A stretch of 64,000 nucleotides of DNA from Aliikangiella maris. GTDB taxonomy: Bacteria > Pseudomonadota > Gammaproteobacteria > Enterobacterales > Kangiellaceae. Shown here one piece after another: positions 17,740-26,746 of the stretch. The stretch is from NCBI RefSeq assembly GCF_040719265.1, contig NZ_JBFDAH010000001.1, positions 186,001 through 250,000 on the forward strand, in the 5' to 3' direction. Within the stretch, counting starts at the first letter, position 1. Every line of letters begins with the position of its first letter. The notes below the pieces were generated by a model, which ran no database searches, was not told the DNA's origin, and saw only the letters and a list, made by a program, of their open reading frames with translations. A program made the translations under genes and the position numbers.

Positions 17740-19644
17740 ATGCAATCTAAGTTTATTCAATTTGTGATTTACCTGTTACTATCGGCATTAATTGCCTGTG
17801 GTGGCCCGAAACAGGCTCTAATTTCTCCCGCGGAAATTCAATCAGCACAGCAATCTGGTAATTTACTTGCCTTATATGACAAAGTCTCTAATATGGTCAT
17901 GCAAAATAAAGGAAGTGCAAAAGAAGAAGCGATTGCTATCCAATCCGAGATTGCTCAGTTGTTAACACAGCAAAAAAAGCAACAAGTAGCACAAGTTGTC
18001 GCCCAGTTTAATCAAGAAGGCTCAAGTATTACTCGAGAGCAATTGCTTGATTTAAAAAGTAGTGTGCAATCTATGCAGCAATGGTCTGCAACCGATTTTG
18101 CACGGATTTCTCCACAAATTAATCAAATGCTTGCTCAAATTAATCAATTGATTGCAACTTATATGAATGTCGCAATTGACCCCAATAAAGAACCGGTTGC
18201 TCAAATCCTGGCATTGAAACGGGCTGCTGAATTGGCTGGTGAATCGCAACCTGAAACCAGTGAATATCAAAATGCTCACAAAAAAATGTTGGCACAGCTA
18301 CAAAGTAACGGTAACACCCAATTAGAGCGACGTAATTACGAGCAAGCACTAGCCGCTGCAAAAGGGGGACTATTGCTTGATGCCAATAACATTCAGTTTG
18401 AATCTTTGATGTCGCAAGCAGAAGCCGGTTTATTTGAAAATGACTTTAGAAAAGCTATCGAAAATGGTAAGCCAGAATCAGCCTATCAAGCGGTTATCGA
18501 GGTTTCAGATAAACCAATATTTTTGCAGCTCAAGAAAAATATGCGTAACAGCATTATTCTGTTGTCGAACTACTTTGCTGGCAGCGCACAAAAAGCTTAT
18601 GTGTCGGGTGACTGGGTAACAGCCTACGTAAACTTTATAAAAGGACGAACTATTCAAGATAAACTTGATATTGCAGATAAAGGTTTTATTCAAGAGAAGA
18701 AATATTTAGACATGCTAATGTCAAAAGTTAATAAAGGTAATGTTGCAGAAGGGCAACAATTAATTCTATTAAAAATTATTCAAGAGTTTGATGATAAGTT
18801 TCCAAATCTACAAAATCAATTGCGCAAGATTGAAGAGAGTATTAAAAGTCGTGCGATGACTAAACTGTCCGTTGCTGCTTTCAAAGAGATACCCGCAACA
18901 GATAGCGTTGTCAATTCTGTAGGGCGTCGTGTTGGTAGTAAATTAGAAAAAATATTGTTTGAGCGATTAGGTCATGAGGTGACAATTGTTGCTCAACTGA
19001 CCACAGAACAGTCTAACCCTTATGAAGGTTTAACCTTAAAGGTTGATGGTGAAGTTCTACAAGCTGCAGTTGAAAATTCGACTAATATTGGCAAACGCAA
19101 TTTGCGGGTTCAAACCGGTGTCAACCGTACTGAGACCGAAGCATATCAAAAGTGGGTGAAACGCAAGCGAGGCGAGCAGCCAGAGCAATATATTGAAACG
19201 CCAGTGATGGAAAATGTTGAATTAACGGTAGAGCATATTTTAAAACATGCAATTGCTGAAGTTGCATTCCGAATTATTGAACCTGCTAGCGGAACAATTT
19301 TGTTAACCGATAATTTTGTTGAAGAAAGTGAGTTTAGTGGTGAGTCGATTAACGAATTGCAAAAAGGTGAATTTCATCAACCTTATGTTAGAGCTGATTT
19401 GCCATCGGATATTACTATTATGGATGAATTAGCTTCCAAATTAGCAGAAAGATTAGGTAATAAACTAGCGGAGTATCTGCAAAGCCCAGAAAATGTGTTC
19501 TTTCAAAAGTCAGAAGACTCAACTGCACAAGGCAATGTTAAATTAGCAGTTGAAATGTTGGCTAATGCTGTAACTATCGGTGAAGCCAAGGGTAAAGATG
19601 TTTCAGTTTGGTATGAAAAAGCTAAGCGCCTTGCTTTGCAGTAA
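17740..19644 (+). CDS. Large lipoprotein linked to the Ser/Thr kinase
   Basis: 634 residues. Signal peptide ends in ALIAC (Cys20), a lipobox. Residues about 30-330 are mostly helical with Gln-rich repeats; a mixed alpha/beta domain of about 250 residues follows (VNSVGRRVGSKLEKILFE, then VAFRIIEPASGTILLTDNF), and the end is helical. I do not recognise the family. The C-terminal half vaguely resembles envelope assembly proteins that bind other lipoproteins (CsgG/LpoB style), but this is only impression. Adjacency to the membrane kinase, same strand, suggests a shared pathway. Confidence 0.75.
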   Translation: MQSKFIQFVIYLLLSALIACGGPKQALISPAEIQSAQQSGNLLALYDKVSNMVMQNKGSAKEEAIAIQSEIAQLLTQQKKQQVAQVVAQFNQEGSSITREQLLDLKSSVQSMQQWSATDFARISPQINQMLAQINQLIATYMNVAIDPNKEPVAQILALKRAAELAGESQPETSEYQNAHKKMLAQLQSNGNTQLERRNYEQALAAAKGGLLLDANNIQFESLMSQAEAGLFENDFRKAIENGKPESAYQAVIEVSDKPIFLQLKKNMRNSIILLSNYFAGSAQKAYVSGDWVTAYVNFIKGRTIQDKLDIADKGFIQEKKYLDMLMSKVNKGNVAEGQQLILLKIIQEFDDKFPNLQNQLRKIEESIKSRAMTKLSVAAFKEIPATDSVVNSVGRRVGSKLEKILFERLGHEVTIVAQLTTEQSNPYEGLTLKVDGEVLQAAVENSTNIGKRNLRVQTGVNRTETEAYQKWVKRKRGEQPEQYIETPVMENVELTVEHILKHAIAEVAFRIIEPASGTILLTDNFVEESEFSGESINELQKGEFHQPYVRADLPSDITIMDELASKLAERLGNKLAEYLQSPENVFFQKSEDSTAQGNVKLAVEMLANAVTIGEAKGKDVSVWYEKAKRLALQ

Positions 19645-19739
19645 ATATTCTCTAGTGATTCTATCGATATTATCACTTTAATTGGATTTTTAATAAGACA
19701 CTGGTTAACTTATCAAGTTGCCGCGATGTACACAGATAA

Positions 19740-20888
19740 TTAAGCGTCACGCGGCAACATGCTGGTTACACAATGAATTAAGCGTTGGGTCTTTTTGGCC
19801 AGACTCATTTGTTCTAAACGTTTTGCATTGAGTTGTTGGATTGCCCACTGAATGTGTTCTTGTACCATTTCGTTGGCTTCACTCATCTTTAATTCAAGCG
19901 CAATAATCATTTCATCTGAATATTCCGCATTACCAATGGCGACAGCGAGGTTTCTAAGCCAGCTTTGATAGCCTATGCGGCGTATGGGCGTTCCGGCAAG
20001 ATTCTCATTAAACTCAGATTCACTCCATCGCCAGAGATCAAATAAACTGATTTCATCGAGTTGATTGCGAGGTAAAAAATCTTTGTCGGTTGAGGTTTGT
20101 GCGTATCGGTTCCAAGGGCAGGCCAGTTGGCAATCATCACAACCATAAATTCGGTTGCCAATTTTTTCTCGCAAATCTTCTGGTATTCCGCCCTTATTTT
20201 CAATCGTTAAATACGAAATACATTTAGTTGCATCAACTTTGTTTGGTGCAATAATAGCGCCTGTTGGACAAATGCTAATACAGGCGGTACAACTACCACA
20301 CTGATTTTCGATTGGTTGATCGACGGGGAGAGGTAAATTAATAAAAATTTCACCAAGGAAAAACCAAGAACCCGCATCGGGATTGATAATTAAAGTATGC
20401 TTACCTTTCCAACCGATGCCTGATTTTTCTGCGAAACAACTTTCCATTACCGGAGCACTATCGACAAATACTCGAAAATCGATGACATCTTTCAACGAAA
20501 AATACTCACTGAGTGATTGGCATATTTTATCTAGCTTTTTACGCATTAATTTATGATAGTCGCGTCCTAGCGCATAGCGAGAAACATTGGCAAGGTTAGG
20601 ATCTTTAAGTGGTGTCGAAAACTTCGCATTTTCTGGCAAGTAATCATAGCGTAAGGAAATTATTCTTGCCGTGCCTGGATGTAACTCTTGGGGATTTTGA
20701 CGAAGGTTTTGGTTTCGCTCAAAAAACGTCATGTCACCATGACGTTTTTCTGCTATCCATTGTTCAAGTTTTGGATAATAGCCTTCGGTAGAAGTGTCAC
20801 AGACACGCGCATCTTGAAAGCCATGTTCAAGGGCTAGTTTGTGAATGTGTGCTTTGATTTCTTGTAGTTGTTCGTCGGTCAGCTTCAT
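19740..20888 (-). CDS. queG: Epoxyqueuosine reductase QueG
   Basis: 382 residues. Two 4Fe-4S cluster motifs are seen, CGSCTACISICPTGAI (about residues 197-212) and CDDCQLACPWN (about 253-263), as in QueG. The cobalamin-dependent enzyme reduces epoxyqueuosine to queuosine in tRNAs with GUN anticodons, including tRNA-Asn, one of which is in this window. N-terminal GIGWKGKHTLIINPDAGSWFFLGEI is also typical. The C-terminal HEAT-like extension is complete. Upstream lies the tRNA-Arg gene on the opposite strand. Confidence 0.95.
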   Translation of the reverse strand: MKLTDEQLQEIKAHIHKLALEHGFQDARVCDTSTEGYYPKLEQWIAEKRHGDMTFFERNQNLRQNPQELHPGTARIISLRYDYLPENAKFSTPLKDPNLANVSRYALGRDYHKLMRKKLDKICQSLSEYFSLKDVIDFRVFVDSAPVMESCFAEKSGIGWKGKHTLIINPDAGSWFFLGEIFINLPLPVDQPIENQCGSCTACISICPTGAIIAPNKVDATKCISYLTIENKGGIPEDLREKIGNRIYGCDDCQLACPWNRYAQTSTDKDFLPRNQLDEISLFDLWRWSESEFNENLAGTPIRRIGYQSWLRNLAVAIGNAEYSDEMIIALELKMSEANEMVQEHIQWAIQQLNAKRLEQMSLAKKTQRLIHCVTSMLPRDA

Positions 20889-21227
20889 GCGATTGAGTTT
20901 TGTAATAATTGAATAGATTTTAATCCGTGATTTATTTTAAATAGTAAACTTGGCCATCTTTTATTAACAGGGCTTATAGCTTATTCAAAATAAACCAATC
21001 TAGTTGGTACGCATTATACGCATTGTGCTAAAACACAGTGAAGTACTATTATGAATGTTCTGATGTATTCTTCTCATGTTGGGATGTTAAATAAACTAAA
21101 CATTGGTGGGTTTCAAATCAAACATGAACTTGATCGCGCCAAAATCTGAATAAATTGCTGAAAAATATTTAAATTTAACAAAATTACTTGAGTCTGACTC
21201 AGCATTCGGTTAGATTATGCGCCTCAC
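20889..21227. other. Intergenic region between queG and tRNA-Arg
   Basis: 339 bp, divergent. The right end holds a good tRNA promoter (separate entry). The rest is AT-rich and shows no gene or clear repeat. Confidence 0.4.
21188..21216 (+). promoter_or_regulatory. Promoter of tRNA-Arg
   Basis: TTGAGT at 21188-21193 and TAGATT at 21211-21216 are separated by 17 bp. A GC-rich discriminator (GCGCC) follows, as in growth-rate-regulated stable RNA promoters. The tRNA begins about 12 bp after the -10 element. Confidence 0.55.
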
Positions 21228-21304
21228 GCGTCATTAGCTCAGTTGGATAGAGCATCAGGCTTCGAACCTGAGGGTCGGGCGTTCGAATCGCTCATGGCGC
21301 GCCA
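21228..21304 (+). tRNA. tRNA-Arg (anticodon TCG)
   Basis: 77 nt including an encoded CCA. The acceptor stem GCGTCAT/ATGGCGC pairs fully with one G-T wobble. D arm GCTC...GAGC, anticodon arm TCAGG-CTTCGAA-CCTGA giving anticodon TCG, and T arm GGGCG-TTCGAAT-CGCTC are intact. An integrase remnant follows directly, so this gene is the likely integration site of a former mobile element. Confidence 0.93.
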
Positions 21305-21424
21305 TTTTTTATGTATCAAAAATAGCCTTTTCTGGCTATATCTTATTATTCAATAACTTAGCCTTGTTTCGTGGCAGCTATTATTTTACATATCTAGCTA
21401 TAGTTCTCTATTTTTCACGAGATT

Positions 21425-21457
21425 TTACGACTGAATTACGACTCGATTACGACTGAG
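21425..21457 (+). repeat. Three 11-bp tandem repeats before the integrase remnant
   Basis: TTACGACTGAA (21425-21435), TTACGACTCGA (21436-21446) and TTACGACTGAG (21447-21457) lie head to tail, 11 bp upstream of the integrase start codon. Repeats of this size beside a tRNA and an integrase resemble arm-type integrase or excisionase binding sites. Confidence 0.75.
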
Positions 21458-21468
21458 GTCAAAATATT

Positions 21469-22056
21469 ATGGCTACTATCAAAAGGCGTTCTAACAAACG
21501 ATTTATCGCTGAAATTAGAAAGGACGGGCAATACAAAAATCTTAAACATTTGATATCAAAGTTCAGGCTTTAGCATGGGCGGTTGAAATGGGGCAAAGTC
21601 TTTCACCAGACGGACTGATACAAGGGAAAATTTTAAACGATGCATTCACTCGTTACGGATGTTAAACAAGATTATTTTGAATCATGGGTTACACAAGCTT
21701 TAATCAGACTGAAAACCAGCAGTGTTAATCGTAACCTTGATTTATTAAGCTCTGTTTATGAAGCAGCAAAGCGTTGGCGTTGGATAAAAGATAATCCTAT
21801 ACGTGCAATTAAACGCCCTCAAAATCCACCACCTAGAGATAGGCGCATTAGTGATAAAGAAATTAAGCATATTTTAAAGGCTTTATTTTTTGACGGTCAT
21901 ATAGTTTCGGAATCGTGGCATCAAGTTGCTGTTGGTTTCCTGTTTGCCATTGAAACCGCCATGCGACAAGGTGAAATCTAGAGTCTGGAGTGGAGGAGGG
22001 TATTTCTCAATAACCTTGATATTAGTGATAGACTAAAAGGTCACGGCAAACTTTAA
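21469..22056 (+). pseudogene. Broken tyrosine-type phage integrase
   Basis: The start MATIKRRSNKRFIAEIRKDG (ATG 21469) is typical of tRNA-targeting phage integrases. The frame shifts near 21548, where the family's AWA-type segment (FDIKVQALAWAVE) continues in another frame, and shifts again near 21645, continuing as SVNRNLDLLSSVYEAA and KNPPPRDRRISDKEI-like sequence. An in-frame stop follows GEI at 21979-21981, and remnant homology (SLEWRRVFLNN) continues to a second stop at 22054-22056. The catalytic C-terminal half with HxxR and the Tyr nucleophile is missing, so the protein is inactive. Position 3' of tRNA-Arg supports an old integration event. Confidence 0.85.
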
Positions 22057-22067
22057 AAGGTAAAAAT

Positions 22068-22346
22068 ATGACTACTTACATTTATTCAAAGTGGAAAAAT
22101 AACCCTATTGAAATGCCTGTTGAGTTCTATAGTGAACTTGATATGTCAAGATATGAGGTTCGTAAGGTAGAGATTTTTAAAAATGGAAAGCTTACTTATG
22201 CCTCTAAAACAAAGTCAACTGGTGAAACTCGCTTAGGTATTACGCCTGTACCATCAATAGCAGAGATAAAAACTCAAGCTGAGTTTGAGATCAAAGAGAT
22301 AAGCAAACAGGACTTTGAAAATATTTGGCAGAAAGCGACTAGCTAG
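22068..22346 (+). CDS. DUF6881 domain-containing protein
   Basis: 92 residues. The pattern YSELDMSRYEVRKVEIFKNG, then ETRLGITPVPSIAEI and EFEIKEISKQDFENIW, matches what I recall of DUF6881, a small soluble family of unknown function. AAAGG precedes ATG 22068. Its TAG stop overlaps the GTG start of the macro-domain gene by one base, so the two are co-translated and probably cooperate. They sit in the remnant of an integrated element. Confidence 0.82.
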   Translation: MTTYIYSKWKNNPIEMPVEFYSELDMSRYEVRKVEIFKNGKLTYASKTKSTGETRLGITPVPSIAEIKTQAEFEIKEISKQDFENIWQKATS

Positions 22347-22819
22347 TGGCTATTCAATACTTAAAAGGTGATGCGACAAATCCGCAAGGCCAAGGCCAAC
22401 GGATTATTACCCATGTTTGCAATGATATTGGTCAATGGGGGAAAGGATTTGTTTTGGCAATAAGCAAGCGCTGGCCTGCTCCCGAAAGGGCTTACAAAAG
22501 TTTATTTCAATCAGATAACAAACCTTCTCTTGGCGACACTCAGTTTGTCCAAGTTGAGGATTTAATAACTGTTGCAAATATTATTGGCCAACATGGTGTA
22601 CGTTCGCCAAGAAATAAAACCGCACCAGCACCTATTCGTTATGATGCTATTGAAAAAGGGCTTACTTTGGTTGCAAATCATGCAATCGAAAACAGCGCTA
22701 GTGTTCACATGCCGCGTATTGGTTGTGGTCTTGCAGGTGGAAGCTGGGAAAAGATAGAACCAATCATTGAGCGCACTTTAATAGATAAAAATATTAAAGT
22801 TTTTGTTTACAACTTTTAA
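22346..22819 (+). CDS. Macro-domain (ADP-ribose binding) protein
   Basis: 157 residues from GTG 22346. Macro-fold features: an N-terminal YLKGDAT strand, ITHVCNDIGQWGKGF (ADP-ribose loop 1 with Asn/Asp), a central LGDTQFV block, PIRYDAI, and HMPRIGCGLAGGSWEKI (phosphate loop). Such proteins bind or remove ADP-ribose; phage- and island-borne forms often reverse ADP-ribosylation. It is not a close DarG, which also has a C-terminal DNA-binding region. Function here is unknown. The one-base overlap with the DUF6881 gene suggests a two-gene module carried by the former element. Confidence 0.87.
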   Translation: MAIQYLKGDATNPQGQGQRIITHVCNDIGQWGKGFVLAISKRWPAPERAYKSLFQSDNKPSLGDTQFVQVEDLITVANIIGQHGVRSPRNKTAPAPIRYDAIEKGLTLVANHAIENSASVHMPRIGCGLAGGSWEKIEPIIERTLIDKNIKVFVYNF

Positions 22820-23021
22820 CTCTTTAATATATTTTTTAATTTGTTAGTTCGATTAGCTAAAGTTTAAAAATAAATATTTATAGCCTATCGAAAAACGTTG
22901 TCATTCCGATTTTAATTATAAATTTATCTATTAATAGTACTTTAAATTAAACCGTTTTTCACTGGTATTTACCAACACTGCCAGCTATGATTAACCATCT
23001 GCTCACAACTTGAGTTATGTC

Positions 23022-23261
23022 ATGTTAATTGAATATCAACAACTCTCAACCGATGCTTTGTACGGGATTGCCAAACAATATGTCGAAGTTAATCTTTCCG
23101 ATGTCGATACTGATATTCAACTTGAAGATTGGATTCAGCAAGTGATTAACTTGGTAAAAAAAGGCGAGTTGCTGATTGAATTTAGCCAGGCAAATGAATC
23201 CGTTTATTTAAAAAAGCCTGAAGAAATTTATGATGAATCAACGATTGAAAAAGACGAATAA
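23022..23261 (+). CDS. YheU-like small protein
   Basis: 79 residues from ATG 23022; TTG 23010 in frame is a poorer choice. MLIEYQQLSTDALYGIAKQYV resembles the start of YheU (MLIPWQDL..ETL..L...FV), and the central IQQVINLVKKGELLIEFSQ..ESVYL matches the family's conserved middle. YheU proteins are small, soluble and of unknown function. The assignment is moderate because conservation is limited to these blocks. The phosphatase gene follows after 31 bp. Confidence 0.6.
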   Translation: MLIEYQQLSTDALYGIAKQYVEVNLSDVDTDIQLEDWIQQVINLVKKGELLIEFSQANESVYLKKPEEIYDESTIEKDE

Positions 23262-23292
23262 AAAATTTATTCAATGAATGAGGATTAAAGCA

Positions 23293-23853
23293 ATGCGATT
23301 TCACAGATTAATCAATTTGAGTAATCAGTCAACAAAGGAAATCTTAGGATTTACGCTGTTAATATTAATGTTTACCAGTATTAATTTTTCAGTTGCCGCA
23401 CAGCAAGTTGATTTAGCTGGATTTAACCAGGTTAAAACGGCATCTGAAAAATTGATTACCGGTGGACAGCCCAGTAAAGAGGAATTAGTGCTGCTAGCGA
23501 ATTCAGGTGTCAAAAATATTATCAATTTAAGAGGTGTAAATGAATTTGATGGTTTTGATGAGAAGCAGGCTGCAGAAGCGTTAGGGATTAAATATATTGT
23601 AATTCCTGTTAATGGTGCAAAAGGGGTAACTTTGGAAAATGCAGAAAAGTTAAATCAGGCACTTAGTGAAAATAATGGATTAACGATGGTTCATTGCGCA
23701 AGTGGTAATAGAGCGGGGGCACTTATCAGTATTCGTGAATTTATCAATAATAAACAAGACGCTGAAGCTGCGTTACAAACTGGTGAGCAGGCGGGGATGA
23801 CAAGTTTAAAGCAAAAGGTGAGTGAGATTTTACAGTCTGTGGACAATAAATAA
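23293..23853 (+). CDS. Secreted DSP-type phosphatase (beta-lactamase-hydrolase-like family)
   Basis: 186 residues from ATG 23293, which has GAGGA upstream; ATG 23278 in frame lacks a good site. A signal peptide (hydrophobic around 17-31, ending VAA) suggests periplasmic location. The phosphatase loop HCASGNRAG contains the nucleophilic Cys and binding Arg in the short CxxGxR form of this DUF442-like family, with GGQPS and NLRGVNEFDGFDE typical upstream. Substrate unknown. Confidence 0.85.
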   Translation: MRFHRLINLSNQSTKEILGFTLLILMFTSINFSVAAQQVDLAGFNQVKTASEKLITGGQPSKEELVLLANSGVKNIINLRGVNEFDGFDEKQAAEALGIKYIVIPVNGAKGVTLENAEKLNQALSENNGLTMVHCASGNRAGALISIREFINNKQDAEAALQTGEQAGMTSLKQKVSEILQSVDNK

Positions 23854-23885
23854 TCAACTAATCAAAAGTGATGATATTTATACTC

Positions 23886-23918
23886 AAACCTGATTACTAT
23901 TTAATGTGAATCAGGTTT
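23886..23918. terminator. Hairpin between convergent genes
   Basis: AAACCTGATT (23886-23895) and AATCAGGTTT (23909-23918) form a perfect 10-bp stem with a 13-nt loop, lying between the converging phosphatase and DUF3108 genes. No strong U-tract follows on either strand, so it may be a weak bidirectional terminator or 3' stabiliser. Confidence 0.45.
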
Positions 23919-23964
23919 CAAAGCATACTTGAATTGAATCTCGTTTTAAATTTAATTGATGTGT

Positions 23965-24801
23965 TTAAGGCAGAACAGATAATTGACTTAAAGTTAAAAT
24001 TACATCAGGTTTGTCTTGTTCAAATTGCGCAATCTTAATTGGAAAATAGTTTAGTTCGGGACACAGCCAGATTGAAAAATTACTATCATCCCCACTGATC
24101 CGATCCATACGTATGGCTTCATAGGTTCCCATGGGCGTTTGCAAGCTCTCTTTGGCTGTCTTAGCATACTCATAAATTTTGCGCCGACCTTTATAGCTAA
24201 TGAGGTATTTAAAAGTTGGTTGATGAGTTAATAAGTCTGCCCGCAATTGTAAAATATGAGACATTCGATCAAATAACTGGTCTTGTAGGGGCAATTCCCA
24301 GAATTGTTCTCCTTTCTTACCTGTTTCTATTTGTTTTTGCCAATCAAAATTTTGTTCAACCATGCGTGGGCTTTTAAAGCTAATTTTAGTAGACGTCAAA
24401 AAGTGAGTGGTTTGAAGCTGTTTATTCTTGATAATAAATGCTGAAGTTTCCTTACTTTTTAAACTGAGTAACCATTTTTTTAATTTGCTGGATATTTCAA
24501 GTTCCCATTGATTATTTTGGCGTTTTAATCGACGTGTCGCTTTACCTAACTTTTCTCCGTCAGAAGCGATTTCATAAACTGCATTATAAGGGTGAAGGAA
24601 AAACCAGGGGTTTTCTTTTAAGCGAGCATACATTCTATTTTGCTCACCTGGTGATATACTTTCTGCTGAATTTGATTCTAGAGATTGTGTGGTTGGTAGA
24701 TTGCTTTGCAAAATTGGTAATCTTGCGTGAGCATGATTGCAGAATAAAAGTATTACGCAAAGCAGAGTAGTAAAAAAGATGATTGCGGGTTTAGATTGCA
24801 T
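23965..24801 (-). CDS. DUF3108 domain-containing protein
   Basis: 278 residues from the ATG at 24801; this gives a clean signal peptide (residues 1-26, ending HAHA), whereas the longer frame from 24909 would overlap purN by 71 bp and bury it. The mature part matches DUF3108: YNAVYEIASDGEKLGKATRRL, a middle with ISYKGRRKIYEY, and GTYEAIRMDRISGDDSNFSIWLCPELNYFPIKI. The family is periplasmic, beta-rich and of unknown function, and commonly follows purN in gammaproteobacteria, as here (37 bp downstream of the purN stop). Confidence 0.87.
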   Translation of the reverse strand: MQSKPAIIFFTTLLCVILLFCNHAHARLPILQSNLPTTQSLESNSAESISPGEQNRMYARLKENPWFFLHPYNAVYEIASDGEKLGKATRRLKRQNNQWELEISSKLKKWLLSLKSKETSAFIIKNKQLQTTHFLTSTKISFKSPRMVEQNFDWQKQIETGKKGEQFWELPLQDQLFDRMSHILQLRADLLTHQPTFKYLISYKGRRKIYEYAKTAKESLQTPMGTYEAIRMDRISGDDSNFSIWLCPELNYFPIKIAQFEQDKPDVILTLSQLSVLP

Positions 24802-24838
24802 TAAAGGAACAGGATTATTTGAAATATGGTGTAGTCTA

Positions 24839-25495
24839 TTATTGCGAATTTTCAAAGTCGTCAATAACAATAGGCTGTTCCAGTTTTTTACTTTCAAAAT
24901 AGACTCCATTATCTTTCATTGTAATTTGCTCACCTAAAAACCAAGCCGCAACTTTAGGGTAGAGTTGATGTTCGAGTTGTTGAACCGCTTTTTGCAGCGA
25001 CTCTGGTTCGCTAAATGTGGCTAATTTTAAGCGAGCTTGCGCTATAATCGGTCCACCATCAAGTTCTTCAGTAACAAAGTGTACACTACTACCATGATAT
25101 TCATCCTGACTATCTAGCGCTCGTTGATGGGTATGTAATCCAGGATATTTAGGCAACAATGAAGGATGAATGTTCAATAATCTTCCATGAAAAATGTTAA
25201 CAAATGTAGGTGAGAGAATCCGCATAAATCCTGCCAGTACCACCAGGCGAGGTTGATATTGCTCAATAGTTTGTGCTAATTGCTTATCGAATGCTTCGCG
25301 AGTTTCAAATGCACCATGTTCGATGACATGGGTTGGGATTTGATTTTGTGTCGCTCGTTGCAGGCCATAGGCATCAGCTTTATTGCTGATGACTGCGGCG
25401 ATTGATGCATCTAACTGCTGGTTTTTTATACTGTCAATAAAAGACTGAAGGTTAGAACCACTACCCGAAATCAAAATAACAATATTTTTATTCAT
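24839..25495 (-). CDS. purN: Phosphoribosylglycinamide formyltransferase PurN
   Basis: 218 residues. Formylates GAR with 10-formyl-THF in purine synthesis. The motifs ISGSGSNLQ (phosphate binding, residues 8-16), LAGFMRILSP, NIHPSLLPKYPG (catalytic Asn/His) and GSSVHFVTEELDGGPII (catalytic Asp) are all present. It lies 62 bp downstream of purM on the same strand, the usual purMN arrangement. Confidence 0.96.
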   Translation of the reverse strand: MNKNIVILISGSGSNLQSFIDSIKNQQLDASIAAVISNKADAYGLQRATQNQIPTHVIEHGAFETREAFDKQLAQTIEQYQPRLVVLAGFMRILSPTFVNIFHGRLLNIHPSLLPKYPGLHTHQRALDSQDEYHGSSVHFVTEELDGGPIIAQARLKLATFSEPESLQKAVQQLEHQLYPKVAAWFLGEQITMKDNGVYFESKKLEQPIVIDDFENSQ

Positions 25496-25557
25496 TAATG
25501 AACCTGGCTTATCAAGACCGAAACGATAAAACTTTGTGGGGTTATGTTGTTCGCGAT

Positions 25558-26598
25558 TTAAACAAAGCTGACTTGTTGCTTATCGCTGGCGTCAGTAATC
25601 TCGCCTAAATGCCAAGCATTTTCACCAAAAGAATTGAGCAGATTGATAGCTGATTCTAATTCTTCTTTAGCGACAACGAGAACCATTCCCACACCACAGT
25701 TAAATGTACGATACATTTCCTGTTGTTCAATATTGCCATTTTGTTGCAACCACTTAAAGATTTGAGGTATTTGCCAACTGTCTTGTTTTATTTGAGCGCA
25801 GGCATTTTCAGGAATCACTCGAGGAATATTCTCGAGTAAACCGCCTCCAGTAATATGTGATAACGCTTTAATGTTAATTTGTCGATTTAGTTGAAGAATT
25901 GATTTCACATAAATGCGGGTTGGTTCTAGTAATGTCGCTGCTAAAGTTGACTCTCCAAATGGCTGGTTTAAATCGGCTTTGGCAACTTCAATAATTTTTC
26001 GAATCAGTGAATATCCATTAGAGTGTGGTCCGCTTGAAGCCAAGCCAATTAACTGATCGCCTTTGGTCACTTGAGTGCCATCAATGACTTTAGATTTTTC
26101 TACAATACCTACACAAAATCCTGCTAAATCATAATCGCTGCCTTCGTACATGCCGGGCATTTCTGCTGTTTCTCCCCCAATTAATGAGCAATTTGCTTGT
26201 AAACAGCCTTCACCAATACCTTTTACAACTTCAGCAGCAGTATCTACCTCAAGTTTACCTGTGGCATAATAATCTAGAAAGAACAGGGGTTCTGCGCCTT
26301 GAACGATTAAGTCATTGACACACATGGCAACTAAATCAATTCCAACTTTGTCATGAATTCCAGCATCGATCGCCAGTCGCAATTTTGTGCCAACACCGTC
26401 TGTACCTGAAACTAAAACTGGCTCTTGATATCCTTTGGGTAATTCAAACATTGCGCCAAATCCACCTAAATTAGATACCACTTCTGGGCGTTTAGTTGCT
26501 TTGGCGACGCTTTTGATTTTTTCAACCAGTTGATTTCCCGCTTCAATGTCGACACCGGCATCTTTATAGCTGAGATTTTTTGATTGATTTTCTGACAT
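25558..26598 (-). CDS. purM: Phosphoribosylformylglycinamidine cyclo-ligase PurM
   Basis: 346 residues, the standard length. Catalyses ATP-dependent closure of FGAM to AIR. It begins NLSYKDAGVDIEAGN, with VSGTDGVGTKLRLA, GGETAEMPGMY, and GLASSGPHSNGYSLIR, all conserved PurM segments. HITGGGLLENIPRV is the C-terminal signature. It leads the purM-purN-DUF3108 unit, with a 148-bp gap to the DUF6763 gene. Confidence 0.96.
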   Translation of the reverse strand: MSENQSKNLSYKDAGVDIEAGNQLVEKIKSVAKATKRPEVVSNLGGFGAMFELPKGYQEPVLVSGTDGVGTKLRLAIDAGIHDKVGIDLVAMCVNDLIVQGAEPLFFLDYYATGKLEVDTAAEVVKGIGEGCLQANCSLIGGETAEMPGMYEGSDYDLAGFCVGIVEKSKVIDGTQVTKGDQLIGLASSGPHSNGYSLIRKIIEVAKADLNQPFGESTLAATLLEPTRIYVKSILQLNRQINIKALSHITGGGLLENIPRVIPENACAQIKQDSWQIPQIFKWLQQNGNIEQQEMYRTFNCGVGMVLVVAKEELESAINLLNSFGENAWHLGEITDASDKQQVSFV

Positions 26599-26746
26599 TT
26601 GGATAATCCCGTTAATTCAACGACCTGAAATTGCGCGCTATTCTACCAGTATTATTGCGGGATTTCTCTATTTGTTAATATTTTATCAATACAGAATATG
26701 CTGCTTTGGTGATAAAAGTTTGTGGTAAAAAGGAAAAGATTAACCT

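Noticed and set aside
22820..23021. Downstream attachment-site copy of the tRNA-Arg 3' end
   Set aside because: No second copy of the tRNA 3' sequence was found after the macro-domain gene, so element limits could not be set.
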